Below, in pieces: positions 37,760 through 50,409 of a DNA stretch of 64,000 nt (position 1 is the first letter of the stretch; the number at the start of each line of letters is the position of its first letter). This stretch comes from Heliopora coerulea (Eukaryota; Cnidaria; Anthozoa; Scleralcyonacea; Helioporidae): NCBI GenBank assembly GCA_030142905.1, contig JASJOG010000024.1:310001-374000 (forward strand). The letters run 5' to 3'. The notes beneath the pieces are model-generated. The model ran no database searches and was not told the DNA's origin. It saw only the letters and a list, made by a program, of their open reading frames with translations. A program made the position numbers and the translations under genes.

Positions 37760-39450
37760 GCGGGGCAAGGGGGGCAGCTGTTCCCCCAGTTTTTTCGCAA
37801 ATTAACTCTTTAAAGTTGGTTTATTTGTTAGGTACAAGACTGCGTATTTCCAAAATGTGAAATAAATCCCATTACAGTTTGCTATACGGTACACCACGTT
37901 TCCGTGCAATTTTTACATCGGCTTGATAAGATTTGTATGGATTTATGGCTTTCTTTTTTGATTTTTTACATTGAAAGATGTGACTTGTGCGCGTAATTGT
38001 GCAATAGTTTACTTTGTGTCATCAGATTTTCGAAGTAGCTACTACAGATTTTTGTTTTGATGGCACTCCTTACGGTTCCTTTTGGTGGGTCGCACACGTT
38101 AAAATGTTACCAACAATCCAAATTAAATTATAGCTGTAAGTAGCTTGTCACCGTACACAATTTGAAAGCAGCTCTTATTTTATTTTAATATTCGGATTTA
38201 ATTTTTTTTCAACCCATTGAACCTCAGAATAGTGCCAAATTTGTTCCCCAAAATTCTGGGGGGCCCTTATGAGCTGGTGATCCACAGTAGCACCCTCCCC
38301 CACTTTTCCGCCCCTTGCTGAACATCACAAAATGGCGGTAGATAACAAACAAAACTATTTAGTGCCTGTAATTCAACTGTTAGAAGATTTTGAAATGAAT
38401 ATAGGAGAAGAAATCGGATTATTTGGGCTAGGGATGGGATGAAACGAAGAGAAGTACCCGGGGCACAGAGCTGCCACTCGGAGGATAACCTTAACAGGGA
38501 GATCTATCTCTCAAAGGAATCACTGAGCGGAAGGTTTTTAGGTAAACTGTAGGCCACATGATTTAATCCTAATTTTGCCAAAAATTCGTGATGTCGTCAA
38601 TGAACGTAGAATTCCCTTATTAAAAATTAATCCTTATAGTTACAATGTTTAGTTGTAAACATTATAAATTAATCCTTATAAACAAAATAAGTTGTAGTGG
38701 TAAATATCGACAATATGGCTAGAGTGCAAGCGGGAGATTTCACATGCTGAGTGGGAGATCGAGTTCCCGCCTAAACAAAAGAAGTGGCAACCCTGGGGAC
38801 TTGTCAACAACTTGGTGCGATTTAATTAATTAGCATTAAAAAGTTAATAATGGAGTGTGCTTATGCGAACGATTGCAACACAAATTAGCGATAGGTATGC
38901 TATCCCTACAAACTTTGCAATGGTGTACCATGCTAAAATGTCACCTGGGGCGCCAGCAAAAATTGCCGCCTCTTCCCCAAGAGAACAATGGATAAAAAGT
39001 CCTAAGATTACATTATACGCCCTTTTGACCCTCATTTGATTTCGAAAGATTTGTCATATTTTTTTTCGATTTAATAATAGCAAAATTGCCGCCCCTATGG
39101 AAGTGCCACCCGGGGTGCTGCGCCCCTTCGTCCCCCCATCCTTACATCACTGTAACTTCGGTTTCCCTTGTATCACTGAGTTACAAGTTCTTGACCCAAT
39201 TCAAATTTAACCCGCGTTGCGGGTGTATAGTACACTAAATGACTTACCTCGCAATGCCATTGCAAAACAATTCCACGACACAAATTGATGAGTATAAACG
39301 TAGCTTACGAGAAGAGTAATCAACGTTTGTCATTCATTTTATACATTTGTACAACGCAAGATGAATATTCGAGACAAAAATATGCTCACCAGGCGTGGTT
39401 CGACAAGGGGGTTTGTGGGGGCTGAAGTTCCCCCAAATTTTCTAGTTCTT
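37760..39450. mobile_element. G/C-homopolymer-bearing transposon fragments (unclassified)
   Basis: Three spots show runs such as GGGGGGCAGCTGTTCCCCC (37769), GGGGGCTGAAGTTCCCCC (39418) and CACCTGGGGCGCC with ACCCGGGGTGCTGCGCCCC (38942, 39109). These resemble the end regions of non-autonomous hAT-like elements common in invertebrates. I could not match TIR pairs with target duplications, so boundaries are not given. No gene is seen from 37000 to 40150. Confidence 0.3.
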
Positions 39451-40151
39451 CATACTTGAAATGTCTTGGTTAAATATCTTTCCATTCATCAGGTTACTTT
39501 TGAGTGTGTCTTACAAACAATATGTCTGTGTGTGTTAATGAATAATAATGACAGAAGTGGTCCGTGGCCACGTAAAAGTAGTTGTGTGAGAGGGTTTGAT
39601 GTGATTGCTGGGTTAGAACAAGGAGGTGTCACAGCCTAGAAGAAAGGCGAGGATTGCCTTTGTTGGCAATCAAAATAATAGGTCTAAAACTACACCGAAA
39701 GTGCAGGAAGATACCTTTTAGGTTTTAAACAACAAAAATTAAAGAACTTCCCGCTGCGGGAACTTGGGAGAACCCTCACCTACCTCCAACTCTGTCACAT
39801 CATTCCTTAACTTCGACAATAGTCAGCCTCTCCCAAAAATTTTACTTCTAAAATCGCACCTGATGCTCACGTGTGTGTTAGGTTTAAAACCTACACATTA
39901 ACACTTGTATGTCATGCTAATTGACATATATACAAAAAGGTAAATAGCAATCGTGGACTTCGTGGCTGTGACATAGTCGTCAGAATTGGCTCCAAGTATC
40001 CGCCGCGCTGATCAATAATAATCTTAGAAGCACTGGGGCAGCTTCGCAGAGATATTCAGCTTCGACCCAGTTCTACCGCAAGTAATAGCTTTGTAGCGGA
40101 TAACACCCAGAAGTCAAAACTCTATAACATTGAAATATTTTCCGAACCCGG

Positions 40152-42891
40152 TGTAGCAGGCCAAATTAACCCCTGCCCAGATTAAACCCAAGTATAGTTT
40201 GGCCCAGGCCAGAGTATACCCTGGGGGATAAACTGTCCTAGGCCAAACTATACCCGAGGTGTAAAATAGCCTAGGCGAGACTATACCCCTCCAGGCCAGA
40301 ATATACCCCTCTTGTGTAGACTATTTGATTGTATTTACACAGTATATTTACTCACCGCACCTACTGTCCTTCTTATTACAGTCTTTCATAACACTCCAAC
40401 CTGAGTGCATGATCTTGAGTAAGTGTGACCTTGAAGCATCTTTAGGTGACCCTGTGCTGATGAGTTCACTGTGTCAAGGACAGCACAACCTCTAGCTGAT
40501 GAGTGTGACCTTGACTCGAGAAAAAAATACACCAGACTCACATACTCAGACACATAGCTGCTTCCTCTAATACCAAACTCTTTAGTTTTCCAATTTTTAC
40601 AACCATGGAGGACCAACTGTATGACCAGCTTTTGAGATTCTACACTTCAACACAACAAAAGTAGCCCCAGTGGATCTACGATCTACCTCCAGAGAAACGT
40701 GTAAATGCCAAGTCCCAGTTCAGACAAACAGCTAAGCCATATCGAGCAGAAGGATGGGATACTTTACCATGGGGAAAAGGAGGTTCTCACTAAAAGCCGA
40801 CTGCCAAATATCCTGAAGGCCTGTCATGACAATCCAATTTCTGGTGGCCATTTTGGCAGAGATAAAACGTTAGCCAAAATCTCTGACCGTTATTACTGGA
40901 AGGGAATGAAGAACGACGTTCACCAACATGTCAAAGCCTGTCAAAAATGCTATTGATTATTTCAGTCCAAGTGGACTGAAGCAATAGCTGTTCCAAATAA
41001 GAGTGCCAAGTCAGTAGCAAATTTTTTGTACTCCGTTATTTGCCGCCTTGGCTGTATGGACACTCTGATTAGCGACCAGGGACGAGAGTTTGTGAACTCG
41101 ATCATCGACAACTTGATGGAGCATTTTCAAACAGATCACCGCATTTCATCTGCCTACCACCCACAAACAAATGGCCAGCCGAAACGTGACAATCGAACAC
41201 TCAAAGAATCTCTTAGTAAGCTTGTCAATGACCAAGGAAACAACTGGGACCAGTTCATCCCTGGTGTTCTGTTTGCCTATCACACATCTGTGCATGCCTC
41301 AACCAAGTGCACTCCATTTGAGGTCATGTATGGACGGAAGGCCAAGCTTCCTATGGACCTCAAACCCTCAGAAGATGACACTGTGGACCCTATGCCCCTT
41401 TCAGATGATGCCAACCCTGATATGTTGACAACCATTCATAAAAAGCTGCGCTCAACCGTCAGTACCAACATCTACTCTGCCCAGGAACACCAGAAGCGTG
41501 CCTTTGATCGCCGACACAACAGCAACAAAGAAATCACTGCTGGCTCCATCGTTTATATCAAGAATCAGCGCCGTATTCATCGCATGGGTTCAAAGATGGA
41601 ACCACGCTGGATTGGACCCTACTTAGTTGTGGAATCCTTGACCAAGGAACGAGTAAAACTCAAGAACAATAAGACTGACAGGATACTGGGCAACACCTAC
41701 CACGCCAGCAACCTTAAGATTTACCAGGATGAAGAGGTTTCTCCACCACCCCAGTCCCCTGATGATTGTCCCAGTGACTCTGCCAATGACAGCCCAAAGC
41801 AAAAGACGCTCAAAAGACCACGTGAAGAACCAGACAATGATGACATCTACATCTCACAGAAACAGAAGCAGACCAAGACTTTCAACTCACTACCAAGTTC
41901 AGGAAGGAAGTATCTTAGTACCACTCTTGGCCTTACGTTTGTTAAGGTTGTGTACTATGGACGCACAAGGGACCTTGGACAACCACAGCGTATATATAAA
42001 ACCAAAGGTGATAGGAATTGCTACTTCCGGGCCATCAGCTACATCCTGACAGGATCAGAGGACAACCACTCCCTTCTCAGAGATAAAGTCATCCACCACA
42101 TGAATACTGAATTGACAAAAAAGCTACAGGACTACTTGAAACAAAATGTGAATGAATATGTGAACACCTCTGGCATCTCTCGTGATGGAGTCTGGGCAAC
42201 CGATGCAGAGATCATGGCCACAGCAAATCTGTTGAGTTGCGACATCGTCATCCACACAAAAGTCGGTGACTCCATGGATTGGTTGACCTATCCCGCAAGC
42301 TTCAATCTGCAGTTAACAACAGAACATGCACTTGATCTTAAAAACAAGCATGATCATTTTGATGTTGTTATCAGTATCTAACTTTGAACATTTATATTGT
42401 AGTGAAGACTTGCTAGTCTTAGAAGTTGAAGTTTCAGGACGTTATGACTTTTATTATATTATGAACAACTAAATTAATTGAACATTATGTTACAATTGCA
42501 TTATAATGTTTTGGGTATGTGCTCTTATTTTAATGTGTAAACACTACTGAGAAGTGTGATAGTAATCTTTGATCTTTGTGGAAGTCTAATATTTTTACTG
42601 ATTGAAGTTTTTCTGGTTGAAGTAATAAAAGTCTATGTGTTTAGGGTTTTAAAATTTAAGTCAGTTAGCTTTCTAACTTAACTTACCTGATAAAGCTGAA
42701 CCCCCAATAAAATGTTAGAAAATTAAGTAATTCTTGTGTATATCACTCAACACTAATGATATCACGGGGGTATAATCTGGCCCGAGGGGTATGAATTGGC
42801 CTAGGCCATAATATACCCGGGGTATAATCTAGCCTAGGCCCCTTAAACCCCAGGTATAGTCCAGACTGGGGGTATACTATGGCCCGTTACA
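40152..42891 (+). mobile_element. Ginger1-like DNA transposon with 4-bp TSD
   Basis: 2740 bp with ends TGTAGCAGGCC (left) and, inverted, TGTAACGGGCC (right), flanked by CCGG (40148-40151 and 42892-42895). Both subterminal regions (40160-40345 and 42765-42885) hold many copies of a GGCC..ACTATACCC motif. The gene inside has a gypsy-like integrase plus OTU protease and no reverse transcriptase. TGT termini, 4-bp TSD and this domain set are the hallmarks of Ginger1. Confidence 0.92.
40605..42381 (+). pseudogene. Ginger1 integrase-OTU protein, integrase dead, OTU open
   Basis: Starts at ATG 40605 (good AACCATGG context) with MEDQLYDQLLRFYTS; a TAG at 40662 and a frameshift near 40740 follow. 40740-40956 holds the H2C2 zinc-binding domain (HFGRDKTL, YYWKGMKNDVHQHVKACQKC). 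The text then jumps to SKWTEAIAVPNKS: the segment with the first catalytic Asp is deleted. 41026-42381 is open for 451 codons, with integrase motif ISDQGREF (second Asp), NGQPKRDNRTL where the catalytic Glu (usually TERDN) is Lys, a GPY module (RWIGPYLVVE), an acidic/basic linker, and a C-terminal OTU cysteine protease domain. The OTU triad looks intact: Asp and Cys in GDRNCYFRAIS and His in HFDVVI. Confidence 0.92.
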
Positions 42892-43676
42892 CCGGACTCC
42901 AATCAATAAACGTTTGCTTTTATTATCACTTCTGACCCGAAAACAATATTTTAGAACCATTGGCGAGGTTTGGCAAAGTTTCGATGAATACAGCTCAGGT
43001 CATCTGTAGTAGTTTTATTATCATCAACCGCAACATGGTCTCAATCTTCTCGTCAGTTTTATAAGATCACAAATGGCGTTTAAAACGATTGACTTGTCTT
43101 TCTCTTTTTCAAAACTTGGGAAACCGAAACTGCCTATGTAGTTTAGATGCTCGTCTAATAAACTCCATCTGTGTATCCTTACAAGTAACAAAGGTCTACA
43201 ACCATGCAAATTTTTATGTATCGCATCAAGCACAAAAAAGGAGCATCTTCTCTCTGGCGAATGCATTAATCACAGGCATTGTCTATGTTGTGCAAGTGAA
43301 AAGTTAAACGTGTTTTATTAGAAGCCCATGAGAAAAGATTGTACAATTTTTTATGTACCAAAAGGAGGAAAGCAGTTCAATTCAAAAAAACGTTATGGGT
43401 CTCAAATGCAGTCCATGTTCATGTCATTAAGAGCAATGACGCAGGGGGATATATCAAACGAAAGAATCCGAATAATAGAATCTTGAAAACTAGAGATTCA
43501 AATTAAATCAAGATGATGGAGCAGATCAATGATTTTTCGACTTAATTGTAAAGTAACCATCAGACTAAAATACATCAAATAGAATGGTACTTGCGTGCAT
43601 GGCATCCTGAAAAAAACAACTTGTCAGATGATGTCATGCTGTTACCTTCAATATTATGTCGGTCATTACTTGATGC

Positions 43677-43703
43677 ATGATGACTTTGCAGTATGGTCGA
43701 AAC
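43677..43703 (+). ncRNA. Weak hammerhead-like relic
   Basis: ATGATGA, then CTTTGCAGTATGGT, then CGAAAC on the + strand. It resembles the Penelope-type tail but the first base is changed and stem II is poor. Upstream DNA (43450-43560) has no clear nuclease remnant. Confidence 0.2.
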
Positions 43704-46700
43704 ATCACTCATTCGTTCTGTCGTCTTGATTGAACTTTGAATCCCTAGTTATTCAAGATGTTATTATTCGGGTTATGTTTTGTGCTAAATTTTTTTAAAC
43801 TGTTGGCTGATATTGGTTTTCACAAGGGAATATAAAAAGAAAATGTTTGAAATTTTTACAGTTCACTCCCATAAAATTATGGTTTAAATTAATCTTCTAT
43901 TGTTAACTTATAAGATAAACCCGTGATGAGACATTTACATACTCTATATGTTCATACTTCCATGCGAAAACAAATTTTAGCTCCTATTTAACGACCGCGT
44001 TTGACCTGTTTGGCGAAATGTAAATCCAGAAATCGATGTACTACGCGCTTGTCAGACCATCTGGACCTAGATCAACCTGCCACTACAATGTAAACCAGAT
44101 GATATAATTATTCATTGCATTGCGTAACTTAATCTTAGTGTTGGTAGTTGTTTTCTGAACACTGCATAGCAAAGTGCTCAGGGAGGGAAGCAAAAATTTT
44201 GGAAAATTTCCATTCTCCTGATGTTTATTTTGTCTTTTCCCCATGTTTATTTTGCTAAGTTTAAAGTTCCAAAATGAAGTGTGTTGTCGATAACTTTCTG
44301 GGTGTGCTTCCTGCGTTAGGGAAATTTGAGCTCAACTATGATGAAACATAACCAAAATAACATATAGATAATTATGATGACACTAAGATGACTATCTAAA
44401 GACTGATATTCCCTTACTGAAGCTCATTACGCGTGAACAAGCTAGTGGATTTTTACTCCACAAAAGTCCTTAATTCTGAATCAGTTGGCATTAACTGTCC
44501 CAAACCGCGAAGTAGTATTGGAACCAATGAAATATGGACAGATTTCACACGACGTGAAATAATTTATAGGGCAATTTTATATAGATATATATTTACTGTG
44601 AATCGAATAACTGAATCACCAGTATCTGAAATATGCTGGCGAATGAAGGAATCGATTTGGACGACGAAAAGATCGGAGTCTCCACCCATTCTAGCATAAT
44701 TGAAAGTAATGTGGTGGCGTCATCCGACTTCGGGTCCTCTTCAGATGGCAAAAACAAAGCTTGGTAAGTTGCAATCAACATCTTACCTCCAACGTTTGTT
44801 TGAGCACGTTTAATTTCCTGTACGTTGTCTGTGTTAGCACAATTACTCATGCTTGTCGATTACATTTTCTTCCATTCGAATTACATTTACCTTTCAACTT
44901 TTAATGGTATGTATGTTCAAGCATGACGATATTCTAGAAAGGGTACATATAAAAATGGAGCCTTCTCTTCCACGAAAAGTACTGTAATAAATAGAAATGA
45001 CTAAACCTAGATATTAGTTCTTATCCTCCCTTGAACGTCAGTAGGAGTCAGCTAAATATAACTCAGCATTGTCACGTTTCAACCCGAAATTCAGAAAACG
45101 TTCTTATAAAAGACATGGGACGAGAAACCTGTTACACTTCCTTACCCTATGAGTAGCCAAAAATGACAGTCAATGGTTATCAATAATAATTTTAACCACA
45201 GCATATGTATTACAAGTGTTACGGTGACAGTAAATCGACGGCATTGCTATTTGGTAATAAAATGTTCGGGCGGACGGAACCACCTCTGGAGGATGATTCA
45301 AGGGTCAAGGGTAACATATTAGCAAGATATTCATGTTTTAATTCTTTTTTGTCACATGTGCAGAATACACCAGGTTTGTTTTGTTTGCGAAGCAAAATTG
45401 AGTGGGGAGGTAGATTTCTTGTGCAGCTCCCATATCACGAAATGCCAAGAATTTACTCGCTATTGCTCTTCCTAAATGGAGTCCCGAAAAATGTGTTACA
45501 AGGGGCAACTGATATCTTTATCCCTTACACTTACAAGAGCGCTTGTATTACGTGTTCTTCATAATACTGTAGACGATATCGAACGTTCTTCAAGCCAATA
45601 TCCTCAGAAATTGAACCCCAGATAAGAGGGAACGGATAACTTTCTGATAGCCAGTGGGACACTTCAACCATTGAACCACCGAAACTCAGATGGCAAGCGA
45701 GAATTACAAACATGTGCTTGTACAAGATGAAACAGCGCAACCTGCGCTCTGCCTTAGGTAGTTTAATTGTTTGAGTGCCGTGATCAACAACTATTAGAAA
45801 TTTATGGGAATTGATCCCTTCTGTAGCTGAGAAACGTATTTTGAGGATGCGAGTCAAATGGACGTTGGCATGTTGCTGTCGTAACTGCAAGCTCGTTCAT
45901 ACATAAAATCAATGTACAACAGGCATAATGTTTAATTCTTTAACTGTTAGCATAGCAGTGAAAGTAAGACCTGGTACACGCGAGCGATGCCAGCACAAGC
46001 CGTAGCAAAATTTACGTGTGAACCGGGGTGAAATAAACGCGAACTCAACCACAAGACAAAAGAACATTTGTTTTCTCGTTTTTTAGCTCTTATGCTTACG
46101 CTTGTGCTCATATATGCTTTCATTGTCCCTGGTAATTTCCTTCTTTTTCTCGTTTTTAGTGGAAAGTTTCTTTAGAAAATTTGCACTATTGTCATGAGGC
46201 TGAAAATTTACATCAGCTAGGGAAGATAAACAAATGTTAACATTCCGGGGGGTGCAATTTGTAGACTGTATTTCGAAAATAAGTCATATTTTTCAATATT
46301 TTGGCGTATTTTGCTTCTTGAAGACGCAATAAACATTACATCCTTGTTGAATAAGCGATTTACACCATAATCCATCAAATATCTATCATATCAAAGTCTT
46401 GTCTTTCTTCTTTTCTTGTCTTTCTTCTTTTTTACACATTCCTGACATTCTTTTCAGTGTCCCTCCCCTGAATTTGCTCGCATGTGCCTTATCACGAGAA
46501 CCGCGTTGGCATTACGCCATCTGCGGCTCTTGTGCGAGATTTGCAATTGATGTAAACATGGAAATGGGTAAAATCGTCTTGGTACAGAAGGCGACTGATA
46601 TATACCTGCCTATGTTCAAAATGACCAAGAATTTGTGGCCAATGGATAGCATAATTAAACATGGTATGCCGCATACGAGTAAACTACATTCTCATAAAGT

Positions 46701-47337
46701 ATTTTCTCAGTGTTCGTCGAAATCAGTTCATTTTCAGTTTATTGGACTTCTCGACATTTATACCTTTATATCACAAGTAATGAGTGGCACGGCGTCTGAA
46801 ACGGGCTTAATGTTCTTTCTAAATCAGAGTTTATAATAATTGCATATTTTGTAACGAAGTTTTGTACTTTGTAAACGATTCACGAACTTCGCTTTCGAAG
46901 TCATGACTCCAACTTCGACATCTGAAATCAAGTTTACTTATAAAAACGTTTGCAATGAACGGTGTCCGAATAAATCGTTTTCATTCCTATTTTTTCCGGC
47001 ATTCAAATATTTGAAAATTATTCATTTTTCTTGGTAAAAATACGCGGTTACGTATTTGTACGGCCAGTTACATGCTAGCAACTGATCAGAAATTAAACAT
47101 ATCATGATCTCCTCCAACCAAGTTGTACCATACATCATTTTCATTTACATTAGAGTCTAATTATCTCCGAGAAACTTTGCACTTTCCTTGGGATCTCTGA
47201 GTTTGTTTTATTCTTCTGATTGCACTTGTCTTGATCGCGTGAGCCAGGCTTAATAGGTCAATTTCTGGTAAACGCCGTTGAATTTAAATACATTTAGATC
47301 TATTAACCTTCATTACTATGAATCGGAATTTCGTCAG

Positions 47338-47383
47338 AACATGAAAACTGTATGGGCGTAAACATGAAAACTGTATGGGCGTA
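47338..47383. repeat. 23-bp tandem duplication
   Basis: Two identical copies of a 23-bp unit (AACATGAAAACTGTATGGGC plus GTA), with the start of a third. A recent slippage event. Confidence 0.9.
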
Positions 47384-49495
47384 AACATGAAAATATTTCA
47401 TTTAAATGGTAGTCATGTTAGTCAGATGTTGTTTTAACCCAGTTTGTCGTGTGCTTCAGGAGTCCCAGTACTTAACAGACAATACAGTCGTATTTGGTTT
47501 GTATTGATTTAATTTAGAATAAGTGTAAATGTGGCTTGGTGATAAGTAACACGGCATTTAGTTGCAGCAAATGCTGACTTTGATCTGTTTGGTGAGATGG
47601 TGAACCATATCGCTACTTAATTTTTATACTTTGATCCTCATAGTTAATGGTAGTTTACTGGCTCCGAGAAACGTTGAACAAAAATTCCATTCTCATGCAG
47701 ATTAGCTCCTTGGCTATGTGCAATATTTAGTACTTTGTATAGGGGCTAGTTTTAGTAGGGTAATTCCAGCCAGGCTGACCAGGCTGAATTGTGAAAATCT
47801 CAGCCTGGGAAAAATTTACGCTCTAGTAATTGCAAATTTTAAGAGATTTCTTCGCGAGCTCGGGTCAAAATTCTGAATTGGAATGTTTCCGACCCCTTCG
47901 ATTTCTCGTTTTCTCTTTCAGTCTCCGAGTTTGGCCACATCCCCTTTTGCTCTAAAACTCGGACGATGTGAACAGAAGACCATTATCACACATTACCTTA
48001 TATTGCAAACTGTGGGTGCGAGACATTTTCAAGCGACTTCATAACTTGTTAAGCAGCGATCGGCTTCAGGATGTCTATTTCTATTTCAGGGGCATTACTA
48101 GAGGGGGGTTGGGGATTACAATCCCTGATCTTTTTTGTGGTGAATTTCATATGTGCCCTATTAATGACAGCTTTTTACCCTAATTCCCAAAGCCACGTAG
48201 ATCTACTTTACTCGAAATTATCAAAATCGCCCTCACGGTGTCTTGATACTACCATCCGACCCCTGCCTTTCGAAATTCCGAGTTGCGACCTTGTATCTGT
48301 CTGCTGAGATTGAGCCCAGTAGATCGCAAGCACATATTTTCAACGGTAAATCAGGTAATCTTGCCCTCACCATTGGTTTAGGATAAGAAGGTATATGCAT
48401 AAACAACTTGGCATCCATGGCTCGTACGACGTTATAATATTTTGTCAATGTTTTCCCACTAAACTTTGCTTCTCAATCGCTGTTTAGTTAGAACCATACT
48501 CTGACGTTCGTATCTCATGCCCGACAATCAAAATCTTCTGTAAATACTTTGGTATCACCAATCGCGCGGAGCTCGAAATACAAGTTTTCCGAAAGCACTA
48601 AGTTCTGGAGACTTTCAAAGTGATTCAACTTAACATTTGGGAGTTAGACATCAAGATATCCAAAAAGTATTATTAAATTAAAATTCTCCGAGTGATAATT
48701 GATAAACATATGACATAATATAAGAAGCATCCAAAAAAGCATGCGAAGGAATAGGAATCATGCAATGCATCATATTCGCTGGGTCTATGCCCCTTTCAGG
48801 TAGTGGGTATCCCATAAAGGCGTGCTCTGCCTTGCGAAATTTACGAAAATTGAACTTTCCTGAATTAAGCATGTTTTCCTCAAGGTATTGTAGCGAAATT
48901 TACTGCTCAAAACTGGGGATTGACTGATAATAACGAACAAGGTCAAAAGTAAACAAGTTTTGAAACCAACACTTTTAAAAAAGACATGTTAAACAGCTGA
49001 GAGAGATGTGTTAAATAACAGAAAATGGGTGCCGTAGTAATATACTACTTACCAAAATATTTTATAAACAAACCTTGATGTACTAAATGACACATGAACG
49101 TGTATTGCTACACCAACATACCAATTTGTGTAACTTAGCACCAGTGGTGGAACTAGGGCATTTCAAATGGGGGAGGGGGGGGGGCTTGAGAGAACCTCCG
49201 CAAATTTGGGGTGGCCAACATCAAGTACATATTTTAGGGAGTGCCTCTCAAACACCCAAATATGTCATCTTGCACACCTGCAATTGGGAAAAGTCCAACA
49301 TTATAGAAGTTGATGGGTACATTTCTCTACAAGATGTGGTGGCCCCTTGGGGTGTCCAAGGAAATTTTTAGGGGAACCCAGGCCCCCCAGGCCACCCCTG
49401 TAGTTACATCAATGATTAGCACAACGATTAGCTTCAAGTAATACATTTTGAAGTTACCGTGAAAATTCGAACAAGCACCCTGGGCGCTAAATTAA

Positions 49496-50200
49496 TAGGG
49501 GTGCACCGGATCTCTGTTCCGGCCTGTTAGTTCCAGCCGGAACCCCGATTTTTCAGAGCTCCGGTTCCGGCCGGAACTGTTGAAAAAAGCGTGGCCGGAA
49601 CCGGAACTCTCTCGTTTTCAGAGAGAAAGAACATCAAGTTTATTTAATTATTTTATTGAATAACATCGATCAAATAGACTGAACAGATCACATTTCATAT
49701 TTCTACTTCGTTGCTAAGAAGATAAATAATTAAAATGTGAACTAAACTACATAAATAATATGATACAACATGGTGTCCAGTGAAGGTATCGATTAGAGAA
49801 AATATGAACCAAGAAACTCTAAAGTTTATTTCCGTAATACGTATAACATGTTAACTTAATAACATTTATTTTACAACAAAATGTTTCAACAATAGCTGTT
49901 TAATGTCACCACTAACAGTTAAACATCACAACTAAGATATTGACAATCGTGGGAGATTATGGTGCAGGAATAGTAACTGTTCGCCATTTCGGGGAAGTAG
50001 ACGTTTACGTTGCTCAATCTTTTAATTTATTCCAGTCAGGGAAGTACCAGTCAGGCACTGGCATCAGACAAAATCAAATATTACCATATATGGCCTAAAT
50101 AACTCAGTTCCGGTTTGTTCCGGTTGGTCTTGGTCAGTTCCGGTTGGTTCCGGTTCCGGTTCCGGCCGGAACCTGAAATACTGGTTCCGGTACACCCTTG
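49496..50200. mobile_element. hAT-type MITE with CCGGAACC-rich ends
   Basis: Ends TAGGGGTGCACCGGA (left) and, inverted, CAAGGGTGTACCGGA (right); flanking octamers TAAATTAA (49488-49495) and TAACTTAA (50201-50208) match at 7 of 8 bases. Many GGTTCCGG/CCGGAACC motifs crowd both ends and can form hairpins. 705 bp, no ORF: non-autonomous. Confidence 0.8.
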
Positions 50201-50409
50201 TAACTTAATTTTGCAACCTTGAAGGTGGGCTCTTATTCGGAGGTGGGCATTTATTCGCTGGTGGGGGCTTATTTGAATTTTTACGGTACAAGTGATGCTG
50301 GCGCGATGTTCACATGTTGGAATTCTGAATTAGTCTTTTCTCTGACCAGTAAAAGATGTATATTCAGGTAAATAATCAGATAACGTTAACGTTATTCCCT
50401 CATAAGTTC

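Larger units (their letters stand above)
42896..49480. other. Long stretch without recognisable gene
   Basis: Apart from a weak hammerhead-like relic (43677-43703) and a short tandem repeat (47338-47383), I see nothing I can support. Two longer open frames, 45205-45564 and 46399-46836 (both +, 119 and 145 codons), have no domain, no splice context and no homology I recognise; they are probably chance or very old relics. Around 49140-49400, G- and C-runs (for example GGGGGAGGGGGGGGGG) suggest another decayed non-autonomous transposon. Confidence 0.5.

Noticed and set aside
45205..46836. Open frames of 119 and 145 codons (+)
   Set aside because: No recognisable domain or codon-use signal and no splice partners; kept only as a remark.
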